Of a DNA stretch of 64,000 nt, positions 25,919 to 35,081 are shown piece after piece (the first letter of the stretch is position 1; the number at the start of each line of letters is the position of its first letter). Under the pieces are notes generated by a model that saw nothing but the letters and a program-made list of their open reading frames with translations, ran no database searches and was not told the DNA's origin. Source of the DNA: Aequorivita todarodis (GTDB lineage Bacteria > Bacteroidota > Bacteroidia > Flavobacteriales > Flavobacteriaceae). Position numbers and translations under genes: made by a program. The stretch is taken from assembly GCF_028561335.1 (NCBI RefSeq), contig NZ_JAQQTG010000051.1, positions 124,001 to 188,000 of the forward strand, given 5' to 3'.

Positions 25919-28465
25919 TTGAAGGGCACATATAAAATTACATTATTTATTCTGGCTGTTGTTTTTTTGGCAGCCTGTTCACGCAAAAAAAACACCTTTT
26001 TAAACCGCAATGTCCACGCAGTAACTACCGAATTTAATACGCTTTACAATGGCGATATGGCGTTTGCGGACGGAAAGGAGCAACTGGCGTATGGTTTTCG
26101 CGATAATTTTTGGGAAATCCTTCCCGTAGAACGCATCAATATTGAGGAAGCAGAGACAAAAACCCCCGGTGCCTCTAAAAATTCCGAATTCAACCGTGCC
26201 GAGGAGAAAGCCGCAAAGGCAATCCAAAAACATTCCATGTACATTGACGGCAAGGAATACAACCCACAGATAGACGAGGCTTATATGTTGCTTGGAAAAG
26301 CGCGCTACTACGACGGCCGTTTTATTCCTGCTTTGGATGCCTTCAACTTTATTTTGGACCGCTATCCTACCAGCAACAACATTAACGTTGCGAAAGTGTG
26401 GAAGGCAAAAACCAACATCCGTCTAAAAAATGAGGAATTCGCTATAGAAAATCTCAAAAAAATGTTTGAGACAGCCGATTTGAGTGAAGAAGAAATTGCC
26501 GATGGCGCCGCAATGATGGCACAGGCGTTCATTAACCTGGATTCGCTGCAGCCTGCGTTGGAATACATAAAAATGGCTTCCGAAAATGTAAAGGATAAAG
26601 AATTAAAGGGAAGATACACCTTCATAAAAGGCCAACTTTACAACCGCCTTGGCGAGAAGGACAGTGCCAACCTTGCTTTTGATGAGGTTATTGCAATGAA
26701 CCGCAAGACTTCCCGGGCCTATCTGATCAATGCTTATTTGGAAAAGGGAAAAAATTTCGATTACGAAAAAGGAGACCGAACCGCGTTTTTGGAACTGTTG
26801 CGGGATCTCGAAAAAAACCGTGAAAACCGTCCGTTCCTGGACAGAATCTACAATCAGTTTGGCGATTATTACCGCAATAGCGACAGTATTGAAACGGCCG
26901 TTAAATACTACAACAAATCCATAAAGGCCTTTAAACAGGACAAAGTTCTTCAGGCAGTAAATTATCAAACCCTTGCAGAAATAAACTTTGACAATGCCGA
27001 ATATAAAAATGCAGGAGCTTATTACGACAGTACGTTAACATTTCTTGAAGAAAATAGCCGCCAATGGCGCCGCATAACGAAGAAGCGCGAAAACCTTGAC
27101 GATGTAATAAAATACGAAGACATTGCTGCTACTAATGACAGCATCCTTAAATTGACCAAAATGACCGAGGCGGAACAGCTTGCCTTTTTCACGGATTACA
27201 CTTCAAAATTGAAGGAACAAGCAATAAAGGATTCGTTGGAAGCTGTTAAAATAGAGCAGAAAATCGCCAACAAGGAGTTTTACGAAAAGGGTAAGACCGT
27301 TTCGGGCCCAAACAAAGGCGGCAGCACATTCTATTTTTACAATACTTCCACAGTAGCTTACGGAAAAGGGGAGTTCCGAAAAATTTGGGGCGACAGAAAA
27401 TTGGAGGACAACTGGAGGCTTTCCAGCAAGCAAAGTTCCCTGATCACTAAGGATGAGGAGGTGGTGGCCGTAACGCCGATAGCAGAAAACGAACTATACA
27501 AGCCGGAAACCTACATCAGCAGAATACCTACTGACGAAAAAGCAATAGACAGTTTGGCAAAAGACAGGAACTTTGCATACTACCAATTAGGCTTGATTTA
27601 CAAAGAAAAATTTAAGGAATACAACCTGGCCGCTAATAGGCTCGAAAAACTGCTTACCTACAATCCCGAAGCGCGATTGGTGGTGCCAGCAAAATACAAT
27701 TTGGTTAAGATTTATGAAATTTTGGAAAATCCTTCCGAAGCCGATAAATACCGAAATGATATTCTAACCAACCACGCCGATACGCGTTATGCTGAAATTC
27801 TCCGCAATCCAAATTCGCAGTTGCCTACGGATGAGTCAAGCCCAGAATTTAAATACAAAGAGCTCTATAAAGAATTTGAAGCTGCAAAATATGCCGAGGT
27901 CATCCAAAAATGCGATGAATATATGATGGTTTACAACGGCAATGATATTATTCCAAAGTTTGAATTGCTAAAAGCAACCGCCATTGGCCGCCAACAAGGT
28001 TTTGAGGCCTATAAAAAAGCCTTGAATTTCGTTTCACTTAACTATCCGAGTACTGAAGAAGGCAAGCAGGCGCAGCAAATATACAGCAATGTCCTTCCTT
28101 TAATTGCTGCGACGGATTTTGTTCCCGATGCAGAATCCGACAGTTGGAAACTGGTTTATAAATTCACAAATGAGGAAGATGAAGCTGCCCAAAAATTGAA
28201 AGAACAATTGGACAAGGCCATTGCCGATTACTATTATACAGATATGGTTACCAGCATTGATTATTACGACCCACAGACCAAATTTGTAATCGTTCACGGC
28301 CTGAAAACCAAGTTGGGCGCCCGTGGATTTGGGGAAGTTTTAAAAGAGAATAAGAAATATAAGGTCAAAAATCCATATTTCGAAATTTCGTCCCCCAACT
28401 ATAAAATCATTCAAATCCATAAAAATCTGGACGAATATTTACAGAAGGAGCAGCCCCAACAATAG
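25919..28465 (+). CDS. sprE: Type IX secretion / gliding motility lipoprotein PorW (SprE)
   Basis: An 848-residue periplasmic TPR lipoprotein. The lipoprotein signal ends VFLAACSRKKN (Cys20), followed by FLNRNVHAVTTEFNTLYNGDMAF, the conserved N-terminus of PorW/SprE. TPR-like helical repeats run through residues 100-400 and again 540-750. PorW links the PorLM motor with other parts of the type IX secretion machine. The start is TTG at 25919: no ATG exists before residue 45 and the signal peptide begins there. Upstream, TATTTTTA at about 25840 is a poor -7 match. Sorting tails on proteins at 49814 and 56665 are likely clients. Confidence 0.88.
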   Translation: MKGTYKITLFILAVVFLAACSRKKNTFLNRNVHAVTTEFNTLYNGDMAFADGKEQLAYGFRDNFWEILPVERINIEEAETKTPGASKNSEFNRAEEKAAKAIQKHSMYIDGKEYNPQIDEAYMLLGKARYYDGRFIPALDAFNFILDRYPTSNNINVAKVWKAKTNIRLKNEEFAIENLKKMFETADLSEEEIADGAAMMAQAFINLDSLQPALEYIKMASENVKDKELKGRYTFIKGQLYNRLGEKDSANLAFDEVIAMNRKTSRAYLINAYLEKGKNFDYEKGDRTAFLELLRDLEKNRENRPFLDRIYNQFGDYYRNSDSIETAVKYYNKSIKAFKQDKVLQAVNYQTLAEINFDNAEYKNAGAYYDSTLTFLEENSRQWRRITKKRENLDDVIKYEDIAATNDSILKLTKMTEAEQLAFFTDYTSKLKEQAIKDSLEAVKIEQKIANKEFYEKGKTVSGPNKGGSTFYFYNTSTVAYGKGEFRKIWGDRKLEDNWRLSSKQSSLITKDEEVVAVTPIAENELYKPETYISRIPTDEKAIDSLAKDRNFAYYQLGLIYKEKFKEYNLAANRLEKLLTYNPEARLVVPAKYNLVKIYEILENPSEADKYRNDILTNHADTRYAEILRNPNSQLPTDESSPEFKYKELYKEFEAAKYAEVIQKCDEYMMVYNGNDIIPKFELLKATAIGRQQGFEAYKKALNFVSLNYPSTEEGKQAQQIYSNVLPLIAATDFVPDAESDSWKLVYKFTNEEDEAAQKLKEQLDKAIADYYYTDMVTSIDYYDPQTKFVIVHGLKTKLGARGFGEVLKENKKYKVKNPYFEISSPNYKIIQIHKNLDEYLQKEQPQQ

Positions 28466-28514
28466 CCAACTGACAAACCGAACAACAGAATAGTAACCTT
28501 TAAAACCAACTGCT

Positions 28515-28991
28515 ATGTTTTCAGACAAAAAAGAAAAACGAATTGTTGCCGAACCGGGTTCTGCCCAAAACAGGATCAACGAAGGCACCAAGCTAAAAGG
28601 CGATGTTTCCTCCACCGGATTTTTTAGAATTGATGGTATTGTTGAAGGCAATGTAAAAACTCCATCTAAAGTAGTCTTGGGTAAAACGGGTGTTATTATA
28701 GGCACACTTACTTGTGAAAACGCCGATATAGAAGGTAGGTTTGAGGGCAACCTTCAGGTCTCCGGAACACTATCGTTACGAGCAACAGCAGTAATTGAAG
28801 GCGATGTAACCGTGGGCAAATTGGCTGTTGAACCTGGAGCCACAATGAACGCTTCTTGCGTGATGCAGGACGGGAAGCCAAAAAGCACTTCCGCTTCACA
28901 CCAAGCTACCGCTGAAGGCACAAAAGCACATCCCTTCGATCGGCAACAGCGTATTAAAAAAACTGCCGTTGAGACCGATCTTGACGATTAA
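28515..28991 (+). CDS. Bactofilin family cytoskeletal protein
   Basis: A 158-residue protein. A disordered N-terminus (MFSDKKEKR) precedes a right-handed beta-helix of short repeats (GTKLKGDVSSTGFFRIDGIVEGNV, GKTGVIIGTLTCENADIEGRFEGNL) and a charged tail. Bactofilins polymerise without nucleotide at the inner face of the membrane and help localise wall or motility proteins. It lies between porW and the ATP synthase accessory genes, 11 nt before atpZ. That arrangement (bactofilin, AtpZ, small membrane protein, AtpB) recurs in flavobacteria to my knowledge. Confidence 0.88.
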   Translation: MFSDKKEKRIVAEPGSAQNRINEGTKLKGDVSSTGFFRIDGIVEGNVKTPSKVVLGKTGVIIGTLTCENADIEGRFEGNLQVSGTLSLRATAVIEGDVTVGKLAVEPGATMNASCVMQDGKPKSTSASHQATAEGTKAHPFDRQQRIKKTAVETDLDD

Positions 28992-29002
28992 ATCTTTCTA
29001 AA

Positions 29003-29221
29003 ATGGCCGATAAAAAAGACAATGGATTGAAACGATGGGCCATTCTGTCCGGCATCGGCATACAGATGGGCGTTATCATCTATCTTTTTGTGAAACTGGG
29101 CCAATGGCTGGACGGCAAGTATTCCGACGGCGGAAAAGCTTTTCTTATCATTTGCACGCTCGTTGGCGTTGGCGCTTCCTTGTTTTTGGTCATAAAACAG
29201 ACCAATAAGTTGAATTCCTGA
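29003..29221 (+). CDS. atpZ: AtpZ/AtpI family protein
   Basis: A 72-residue protein with two membrane segments (WAILSGIGIQMGVIIYLFVKLGQWLDGKY and AFLIICTLVGVGASLFLVI), the typical AtpZ hairpin with the conserved Gly-rich first helix and Leu-Asp-Gly-Lys turn. AtpI/AtpZ proteins assist assembly of the c-ring and may carry magnesium. It precedes the a subunit gene in the expected position. Confidence 0.85.
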   Translation: MADKKDNGLKRWAILSGIGIQMGVIIYLFVKLGQWLDGKYSDGGKAFLIICTLVGVGASLFLVIKQTNKLNS

Positions 29222-29228
29222 TTTTTTA

Positions 29229-29618
29229 ATGAAAAAAACTACTCTCAAATTTTTGACGGTTCTTTTATTGGTGATAATGGGGGTTTTTGCGCTACACCTA
29301 TTTATACTTCAAAACTTGGAACTGCCCATTTTTGCGGATAGCATTGTACTCTCCTATATATTGAATTACGCCATGGCGGCGACCATTTTAATCTTCATCC
29401 AATCAAAATTCAACAAGAAATCCTCCCACACAGGCTTTATTTTTCTTGCAGGCAGCGGCCTTAAATTCCTGGTTTTCTTTTTGGTTTTCTATCCTTTTTA
29501 TAAGGAAGACGGAACGATGTCAACTACGGAATTTGCTGCTTTTTTTGTTCCCTACGCCACCTGTTTGATTTTGGAAGTGGCATTTCTTTCAAAACAGCTT
29601 AATAATCAGGATTTTTAG
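29229..29618 (+). CDS. Small four-helix membrane protein before atpB
   Basis: A 129-residue protein with about four membrane segments, MKKTTLKFLTVLLLVIMGVF onward. Its position between atpZ and atpB suggests a role in ATP synthase assembly analogous to AtpI. From memory it resembles a flavobacterial family catalogued as DUF6168, which was not checked. It is 7 nt after atpZ. Confidence 0.65.
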   Translation: MKKTTLKFLTVLLLVIMGVFALHLFILQNLELPIFADSIVLSYILNYAMAATILIFIQSKFNKKSSHTGFIFLAGSGLKFLVFFLVFYPFYKEDGTMSTTEFAAFFVPYATCLILEVAFLSKQLNNQDF

Positions 29619-29677
29619 CAGATTTCTTCCGAAGAAAAAAACACAAAAAATAGTTTTTTCTTTCTCAGAAAGAAATG

Positions 29678-29685
29678 TATTTTTG
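29678..29685 (+). promoter_or_regulatory. -7 element of the atpB operon
   Basis: TATTTTTG fits TAnnTTTG and lies 34 nt before the atpB ATG at 29720. No TTG is seen at the right spacing. The 56-bp preceding gap is AT-rich. Confidence 0.5.
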
Positions 29686-29719
29686 CACCGATTTTAAGGA
29701 CACCGTTATTTGTTCAAAG

Positions 29720-30880
29720 ATGCAAAGAAAAACATTGGTTAGAATACTTTCAGTCTTATTGTTTATTGGTTCTTTTTCTGCCGTAGCCCAAGACCACGGC
29801 ATGGACGTGAAGGAAATTGCTCCGGGGAAAGAGGGCAATAAAACCAAAAAAGAAGAAATAAAGGAATTTATAAACCATCACTTGTTGGACTCCCATAGTT
29901 TCAACCTGTTTGGTTCCACCGATGAAGAAACTGGCGAAACGCATCACTACGGTTTCCCACTTCCTGTAATTATTTGGGACGAAGGACTGCATACGTTTAT
30001 GTCCTCTGAATTTGGCCACGGCGACGAAATTGTTGAGTCAAACGGAAAATACTACGCCCTACATCACGAAAAAATCTATAGAACAGACGCCCAAGGCACA
30101 TTAAATTATGATGCGGAACACGGCGACCATCCAACAAACGTTCGCCCTTTGGATTTTTCAATAACCAAAAGCGTTGTTATGATGCTCGTGGTCGGTCTTT
30201 TGCTTATTTGGTTGTTCCGAAGCCTTGCAAAAAGCTACGCCAAAAACGGAAGCCTCCCAAAAGGAATTGGCCGTTTCTTTGAGCCAATCGTGCTTTACAT
30301 TCGCGACGATATTGCAATCGCAAACATCGGCGAGCACAAATACAAAAAATACCTGCCGTTCCTGTTGACCATATTTTTCTTTATATGGTTTTTGAATATG
30401 TTCGGCCTTACGCCGCTGGGTGTAAACGTAACTGGAAACATTGCGGTTACCACAGCTTTGGCAATTATCGTTTTCTTGATAACCACTTTCACCGGAACCA
30501 AAGATTACTGGAAGCACATTTTTGACCCATTGGGCAGCGGAATGCCTTGGGCCGGAAAAATTTTGATCTACATCATTCTTGTTCCCATCGAGATTTTAGG
30601 ATTGTTCATTAAGCCGTTCGCCCTGCTTATCCGTTTGTACGCAAACATGACGGCGGGCCACGTGGTATTGATGAGCTTGATCGGGTTGATATTTATTTTC
30701 AAAAGCTGGATTGGCGGACCGTTGTCCTTCGGGCTTTCATTTGCCATTTCCCTTATTGAATTATTGGTAGCATTGCTACAAGCATATATTTTCACAATGT
30801 TGGCCGCGCTGTATTTCGGTTTTGCAAGCGAAACGCACGCAGAGCACGAAGCGCACGAAGGCGAAATCCAACATTTATAA
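29720..30880 (+). CDS. atpB: ATP synthase F0 subunit a
   Basis: A 386-residue protein with an N-terminal signal sequence (VLLFIGSFSAVAQ), a long acidic and His-rich periplasmic region to about residue 150, and the membrane core. The core carries KPFALLIRLYANMTAGHVVL, with the essential stator Arg. The long N-terminus is normal for Bacteroidota AtpB. The ATG at 29720 is chosen because the earlier in-frame ATG lies before the promoter box. It forms the half-channel that passes protons to the c-ring. Confidence 0.95.
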   Translation: MQRKTLVRILSVLLFIGSFSAVAQDHGMDVKEIAPGKEGNKTKKEEIKEFINHHLLDSHSFNLFGSTDEETGETHHYGFPLPVIIWDEGLHTFMSSEFGHGDEIVESNGKYYALHHEKIYRTDAQGTLNYDAEHGDHPTNVRPLDFSITKSVVMMLVVGLLLIWLFRSLAKSYAKNGSLPKGIGRFFEPIVLYIRDDIAIANIGEHKYKKYLPFLLTIFFFIWFLNMFGLTPLGVNVTGNIAVTTALAIIVFLITTFTGTKDYWKHIFDPLGSGMPWAGKILIYIILVPIEILGLFIKPFALLIRLYANMTAGHVVLMSLIGLIFIFKSWIGGPLSFGLSFAISLIELLVALLQAYIFTMLAALYFGFASETHAEHEAHEGEIQHL

Positions 30881-30898
30881 TAAATGAAAATGGTGCAA

Positions 30899-30915
30899 GG
30901 CTGAGCTTGTCGAAG
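30899..30915 (-). repeat. Single arm of a dispersed repeat between atpB and atpE
   Basis: On the minus strand this reads CTTCGACAAGCTCAGCC, closely related to CTTCGACGAGCTCAGGATG inside the start of mfd (46480-46498). Only one arm is present here. Confidence 0.65.
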
Positions 30916-30929
30916 TCTTTCACAGTTAA

Positions 30930-31151
<222 letters not shown>

Positions 31152-31164
31152 TCAAAAAAAATTG

Positions 31165-31199
31165 ACAAACGGCCGTGACGGTTGGTTACGGCTGTTTGT
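31165..31199 (+). promoter_or_regulatory. Hairpin immediately after atpE
   Basis: ACAAACGGCCGTGAC at 31165-31179 pairs with GTTACGGCTGTTTGT at 31185-31199, two of the pairs being G-U wobbles in RNA. It lies 14 nt after the atpE stop without a T-run, so 3'-end stabilisation or processing is as likely as termination. Confidence 0.65.
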
Positions 31200-31233
31200 T
31201 AAAATTAAAATTGAGCATAAAGTTAAATTAAAT

Positions 31234-31262
31234 AAATACCCGCCTCGGCGGCCATTGATATG
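31234..31262 (+). repeat. Hairpin-ATG element of atpF
   Basis: AAATACCCGCCTCGGCGG followed by CC, ATTGAT and the atpF ATG. Arms CCGCC (31240-31244) and GGCGG (31247-31251). It belongs to the family also found before atpH, atpA, ugd and the VOC gene. Confidence 0.75.
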
Positions 31263-31760
31263 GAAAAATTAGTTAACGACTTTTCATTCGGACTTTTCTT
31301 CTGGCAAATAATCATCTTTGTCTTGTTACTTATTTTATTGAGAAAATATGCTTGGAAACCAATCCTGAACGCCGTTAATGAGCGTGAAGAAGGAATCAAG
31401 AACGCATTGGATTCCGCTGAAAAAGCAAAATTGGAAATGCAGAACCTTCAGGCAGACAACGAAAAATTATTGCAGGAAGCCCGTGCAGAGCGCGAGGTAA
31501 TGATGAAAGAAGCCCGTGAGATAAAGGCAAAAATGATTTCAGACGCAAAAGAGGAGGCTAAGGCCGAAGCAGATAAAACCATCGCACAGGCGCAGGCAGC
31601 TATTGAAAGCGAAAAGAAATCGGCAATCGCAGAATTGAAACAACAAGTGGCAGAGCTTTCTTTGGAAATTGCCGAAAAAGTAGTAAAACACGAACTTTCC
31701 GATAAGGACAAGCAATTGAAACTTGTTGACGAAATGTTGGGCGACGCCAAATTAAACTAA
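31260..31760 (+). CDS. atpF: ATP synthase F0 subunit b
   Basis: A 166-residue protein with one N-terminal membrane segment (FWQIIIFVLLLILLRKYAW) and a long charged coiled coil (about 40-150) rich in Lys, Glu and Ala. It forms the peripheral stalk that links subunit a to alpha and delta. The ATG at 31260 lies six bases after the 3' arm and one C of the hairpin element. Confidence 0.94.
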   Translation: MEKLVNDFSFGLFFWQIIIFVLLLILLRKYAWKPILNAVNEREEGIKNALDSAEKAKLEMQNLQADNEKLLQEARAEREVMMKEAREIKAKMISDAKEEAKAEADKTIAQAQAAIESEKKSAIAELKQQVAELSLEIAEKVVKHELSDKDKQLKLVDEMLGDAKLN

Positions 31761-31784
31761 GAAAACTTAGAATAACCATATAAA

Positions 31785-31813
31785 AGATACCCGCCTGCGC
31801 GGGCATTGATATG
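31785..31813 (+). repeat. Hairpin-ATG element of atpH
   Basis: CCCGC (31790-31794), loop CTGC, GCGGG (31799-31803), then C, ATTGAT and the atpH ATG at 31811. The downstream hexamer is the same as that of atpF. Confidence 0.82.
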
Positions 31814-32347
31814 AGCAGAGCAGCGATACGATACGCGAAAGCAATTTTGCAGAAGGCAAACGAAAACAACACAGAAGCTGTTGTTTTTGGTGATATGCAA
31901 TCTGTTTACAACACCATTGAAGGCAGCCGCGAATTGCAGAATGTGCTTCAAAGTCCGATAATCAAGGCCAATGACAAAAAAGAGGCTTTGTTGAAAATTT
32001 TTAGTGGACAATCTGAGGCTACGCATTCGCTTATCAATATTTTGGTAGCTAACAAACGTACTTCATTATTGGGGAATGTGGCCAAAAGCTATATCGACCT
32101 TTACAATGACGAACAAGGCGTTAAAGTTGCGACCGTAATTACGGCCGTTCCCCTTTCTTCAGAATTGGAAAGCAAAGTGATGGCCAAAATAAAAGAATTG
32201 ACCGGAAGCGAAAAGGTAACACTTAAAAACGAAGTTGACCCGGCAATAATAGGAGGATTCGTTCTTCGCGTTGGCGATATTCAGTACAACGCGAGCATCG
32301 CAAACCAGTTAGGAAATTTAAAAAGAGAATTCAGTAAATCAATATAA
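31811..32347 (+). CDS. atpH: ATP synthase F1 subunit delta
   Basis: A 178-residue protein with the N-terminal helical domain MSRAAIRYAKAILQKAN and the C-terminal signature VDPAIIGGFVLRVGDIQYNASIANQLGNLKREF. It connects the peripheral stalk to the alpha subunits. It is preceded by a hairpin-ATG element in a 50-bp gap after atpF. Confidence 0.94.
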   Translation: MSRAAIRYAKAILQKANENNTEAVVFGDMQSVYNTIEGSRELQNVLQSPIIKANDKKEALLKIFSGQSEATHSLINILVANKRTSLLGNVAKSYIDLYNDEQGVKVATVITAVPLSSELESKVMAKIKELTGSEKVTLKNEVDPAIIGGFVLRVGDIQYNASIANQLGNLKREFSKSI

Positions 32348-32353
32348 TTGTAG

Positions 32354-32373
32354 GCCCGCGATTTATCGCGGGC
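32354..32373. repeat. 20-bp palindrome between atpH and atpA
   Basis: GCCCGCGAT and ATCGCGGGC around TT. It resembles the TCCCGC/GCGGGA palindromes at 17058 and inside ldcA (54199). It lies 7 nt after the atpH stop, ahead of a separate hairpin-ATG element. Confidence 0.8.
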
Positions 32374-32390
32374 AATAAAGTTTAACCAAA

Positions 32391-32419
32391 AGATACCCGC
32401 CTTCGCGGGCAATATTATG
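32391..32419 (+). repeat. Hairpin-ATG element of atpA
   Basis: CCCGC (32396-32400), loop CTTC, GCGGG (32405-32409), then C, AATATT and the atpA ATG at 32417. The downstream hexamer is identical to that before the VOC gene at 37551. Confidence 0.82.
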
Positions 32420-33997
32420 GCAGAAGTAAAACCAGCTGAAGTATCAGCAATATTAAAGCAACAACTTACAGGCTTTGAAGCTACCGCTTCCCTGGACGAA
32501 GTAGGAACTGTTTTAACCGTGGGCGACGGGATTGTGCGTGCATACGGACTCTCAAACGCCCAGTACGGCGAATTGGTAGCCTTTGAAAGCGGTCTTGAAG
32601 GTATTGTATTGAACCTTGAGGAAGACAACGTAGGTATCGTACTTTTGGGACCTTCAAAAGAAATTAAGGAAGGTTCCACCGTAAAGCGTACCCAGCGTAT
32701 CGCTTCGCTTAAAGTAGGCGAAGGCATCGTGGGCCGTGTGGTAAATACCTTGGGCCAGCCTATCGACGGTAAAGGGCCTATCACTGGTGAAACTTACGAA
32801 ATGCCGCTGGAGCGTAAGGCGCCAGGTGTAATTTACCGTCAGCCGGTAACCGAGCCACTTCAAACAGGTATTAAGTCTATCGATGCAATGATTCCCGTGG
32901 GCCGTGGCCAGCGTGAGCTTGTTATTGGTGACCGTCAAACAGGTAAATCTACCGTTTGTATCGATACCATTTTGAACCAAAAAGAATTTTACGATGCAGG
33001 CGAGCCTGTATATTGTATCTATGTTGCCGTGGGGCAAAAAGCTTCAACCGTAGCGAACATTGCGCAGGTTTTGGAAGAAAAAGGTGCATTGGCCTACACC
33101 ACTATCGTAGCAGCAAACGCATCAGATCCTGCGCCAATGCAGGTGTACGCTCCCTTTGCAGGTGCTGCCATTGGAGAATATTTCCGCGATACGGGCCGTC
33201 CGGCACTTATCGTTTATGATGATCTTTCAAAACAAGCGGTAGCCTACCGTGAGGTTTCGCTTTTGCTTCGTCGTCCACCGGGACGTGAGGCGTATCCTGG
33301 AGACGTTTTCTACCTTCACTCCCGTCTGTTGGAGCGTTCCGCAAAAATCATTAACGATGATGATATTGCGAAAGAAATGAACGACCTTCCCGAATCCTTG
33401 AAAGGAATGGTAAAAGGTGGCGGTTCATTGACTGCACTTCCTATTATTGAAACACAAGCGGGCGATGTTTCGGCGTATATCCCCACAAACGTAATTTCGA
33501 TTACCGATGGTCAGATCTTCTTGGATGGAGATTTGTTCAACGCGGGTGTTCGTCCAGCTATTAACGTGGGTATTTCGGTATCTCGTGTAGGTGGTAACGC
33601 GCAGATTAAATCGATGAAAAAAGTAGCAGGTACCTTAAAACTGGATCAAGCAGCTTTCCGTGAATTGGAAGCGTTTGCAAAATTCGGTTCAGATCTAGAT
33701 GCTGCAACCTTAAATGTAATTGAAAAAGGAAAACGTAACGTAGAAATTTTGAAGCAATCTGAAAACGATCCTTATACGGTTGAAGATCAAATTGCAGTTA
33801 TCTATGCAGGTTCAAAAAACCTGATGCGTAACGTGCCTGTTGAAAAAGTAAAGGAATTTGAAAGAGATTACCTTGAAATGCTCAACGCAAAGCACAGAGA
33901 CACGCTAAATGACTTGAAAGCAGGTAAACTTACAGATGAGGCAATTGATGTAATGACATCTGTTGCAGCAGATCTTTCAGCGAAATATAAAAAGTAA
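32417..33997 (+). CDS. atpA: ATP synthase F1 subunit alpha
   Basis: A 526-residue protein, the usual length. The Walker A loop is GDRQTGKST at about residue 172, and [14 protein letters not shown] near 378 is the alpha/beta signature. It binds nucleotide at non-catalytic sites of the F1 hexamer. The catalytic beta subunit gene is not adjacent, so the operon is split, as is usual in Bacteroidota. Confidence 0.96.
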   Translation: MAEVKPAEVSAILKQQLTGFEATASLDEVGTVLTVGDGIVRAYGLSNAQYGELVAFESGLEGIVLNLEEDNVGIVLLGPSKEIKEGSTVKRTQRIASLKVGEGIVGRVVNTLGQPIDGKGPITGETYEMPLERKAPGVIYRQPVTEPLQTGIKSIDAMIPVGRGQRELVIGDRQTGKSTVCIDTILNQKEFYDAGEPVYCIYVAVGQKASTVANIAQVLEEKGALAYTTIVAANASDPAPMQVYAPFAGAAIGEYFRDTGRPALIVYDDLSKQAVAYREVSLLLRRPPGREAYPGDVFYLHSRLLERSAKIINDDDIAKEMNDLPESLKGMVKGGGSLTALPIIETQAGDVSAYIPTNVISITDGQIFLDGDLFNAGVRPAINVGISVSRVGGNAQIKSMKKVAGTLKLDQAAFRELEAFAKFGSDLDAATLNVIEKGKRNVEILKQSENDPYTVEDQIAVIYAGSKNLMRNVPVEKVKEFERDYLEMLNAKHRDTLNDLKAGKLTDEAIDVMTSVAADLSAKYKK

Positions 33998-34005
33998 AAC
34001 TCTTT

Positions 34006-34064
34006 GCGACCTTTGCGTCTCTGCGGTGATATCTTTTACCGCAAAGACGCAGAGAACGCAGAGT
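34006..34064. repeat. Imperfect inverted repeat between atpA and atpG
   Basis: The left arm includes TTTGCGTCTCTGCGGT and the right arm ACCGCAAAGACGCAGAG, followed by AACGCAGAG. A degenerate form occurs at 9238-9262. It ends 12 nt before the atpG ATG and fills nearly the whole gap. Confidence 0.7.
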
Positions 34065-34076
34065 TAATAATAGAAC

Positions 34077-34952
34077 ATGGCGAATCTTAAGGAAATTAGA
34101 AACAGAATATCATCCGTAAGCTCAACGATGCAGATTACCAGTGCCATGAAAATGGTTTCTGCCGCAAAGTTGAAGAAGGCCCAGGATGCTATTACGGCAA
34201 TGCGCCCCTATTCTGAAAAACTTACCGAACTTTTGCAAAACCTAAGCGCCACCCTTGATGCCGATACCGGCAGCAAATATTCAGACCAGCGCGAGGTAAA
34301 CAAAGTCTTGGTGGTTGCCATTACCAGTAACCGTGGTTTGGCGGGGGCTTTTAATAGCAATATCATTAAGGAAGCCCGCAATTTGGCGGCCAATACCTAC
34401 GGCGGCAAGCAAGTGGATTTTATGACCCTTGGGAAAAAGGGAAATGATATTCTGAAAAAAACCGGAACTATTCTTGAAAACAACAACGCTATCTTTGACG
34501 ATCTTTCTTTTGAGAATACTTCTGAAATTGCCGAAAAACTGATGGGTCTTTTTTCCGAAGGGAAATATGACAAGATTGTTTTGGTGTACAACAATTTCAA
34601 AAATGCAGCTACGCAAATTGTGATGACCGAGCAGTTTTTGCCAATTATGCCTCCCAAACCCATTGAAGGCCAAGAAGCAAAGACCAGTGAAACCTTCTAT
34701 ATTTTTGAACCTTCAAAGGAAGAAATTGTTGAGGCGTTGATTCCAAAGAGCTTGAAAACACAATTGTTCAAAGCCCTTCGCGACAGTGTGGCCAGCGAAC
34801 ACGGCGCACGTATGACCGCGATGCACAAAGCAACCGACAACGCAACCGAACTTCGCGATGCGTTGAAACTACAATACAACAAAGCGCGTCAAGCTGCAAT
34901 TACCAATGAAATCCTTGAGATTGTTGGTGGCGCCAATGCCTTGGCGGGATAA
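34077..34952 (+). CDS. atpG: ATP synthase F1 subunit gamma
   Basis: A 291-residue protein beginning MANLKEIRNRISSVSSTMQITSAMKMVS, the gamma-subunit signature, with the C-terminal helix ELRDALKLQYNKARQAAITNEILEIVGGANAL. It forms the rotating central shaft. It is the last gene of the operon and is followed by a strong terminator at 35007. Confidence 0.95.
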   Translation: MANLKEIRNRISSVSSTMQITSAMKMVSAAKLKKAQDAITAMRPYSEKLTELLQNLSATLDADTGSKYSDQREVNKVLVVAITSNRGLAGAFNSNIIKEARNLAANTYGGKQVDFMTLGKKGNDILKKTGTILENNNAIFDDLSFENTSEIAEKLMGLFSEGKYDKIVLVYNNFKNAATQIVMTEQFLPIMPPKPIEGQEAKTSETFYIFEPSKEEIVEALIPKSLKTQLFKALRDSVASEHGARMTAMHKATDNATELRDALKLQYNKARQAAITNEILEIVGGANALAG

Positions 34953-35006
34953 ATTGCGAGGAACGAAGCAATCTGCGCATTAATTTGTGTTGAGATTAAT
35001 AATTTC

Positions 35007-35042
35007 AAACCCCAAAGGTCTCAAAGACCTTTGGGGTTTTTT
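35007..35042 (+). terminator. Terminator of the ATP synthase operon
   Basis: AAACCCCAAAGGTCT at 35007-35021 pairs perfectly with 35025-35039 around CAA, followed by further T residues. It is a 15-bp stem with a U-tract. Confidence 0.88.
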
Positions 35043-35081
35043 ATTGCAATTTTTTAAGTATCTTCATTTTAAATCCAAATA

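Noticed and set aside
32417-34952. Incomplete ATP synthase as a sign of gene loss
   Set aside because: Absence of beta and epsilon genes here is the normal split arrangement in this phylum.
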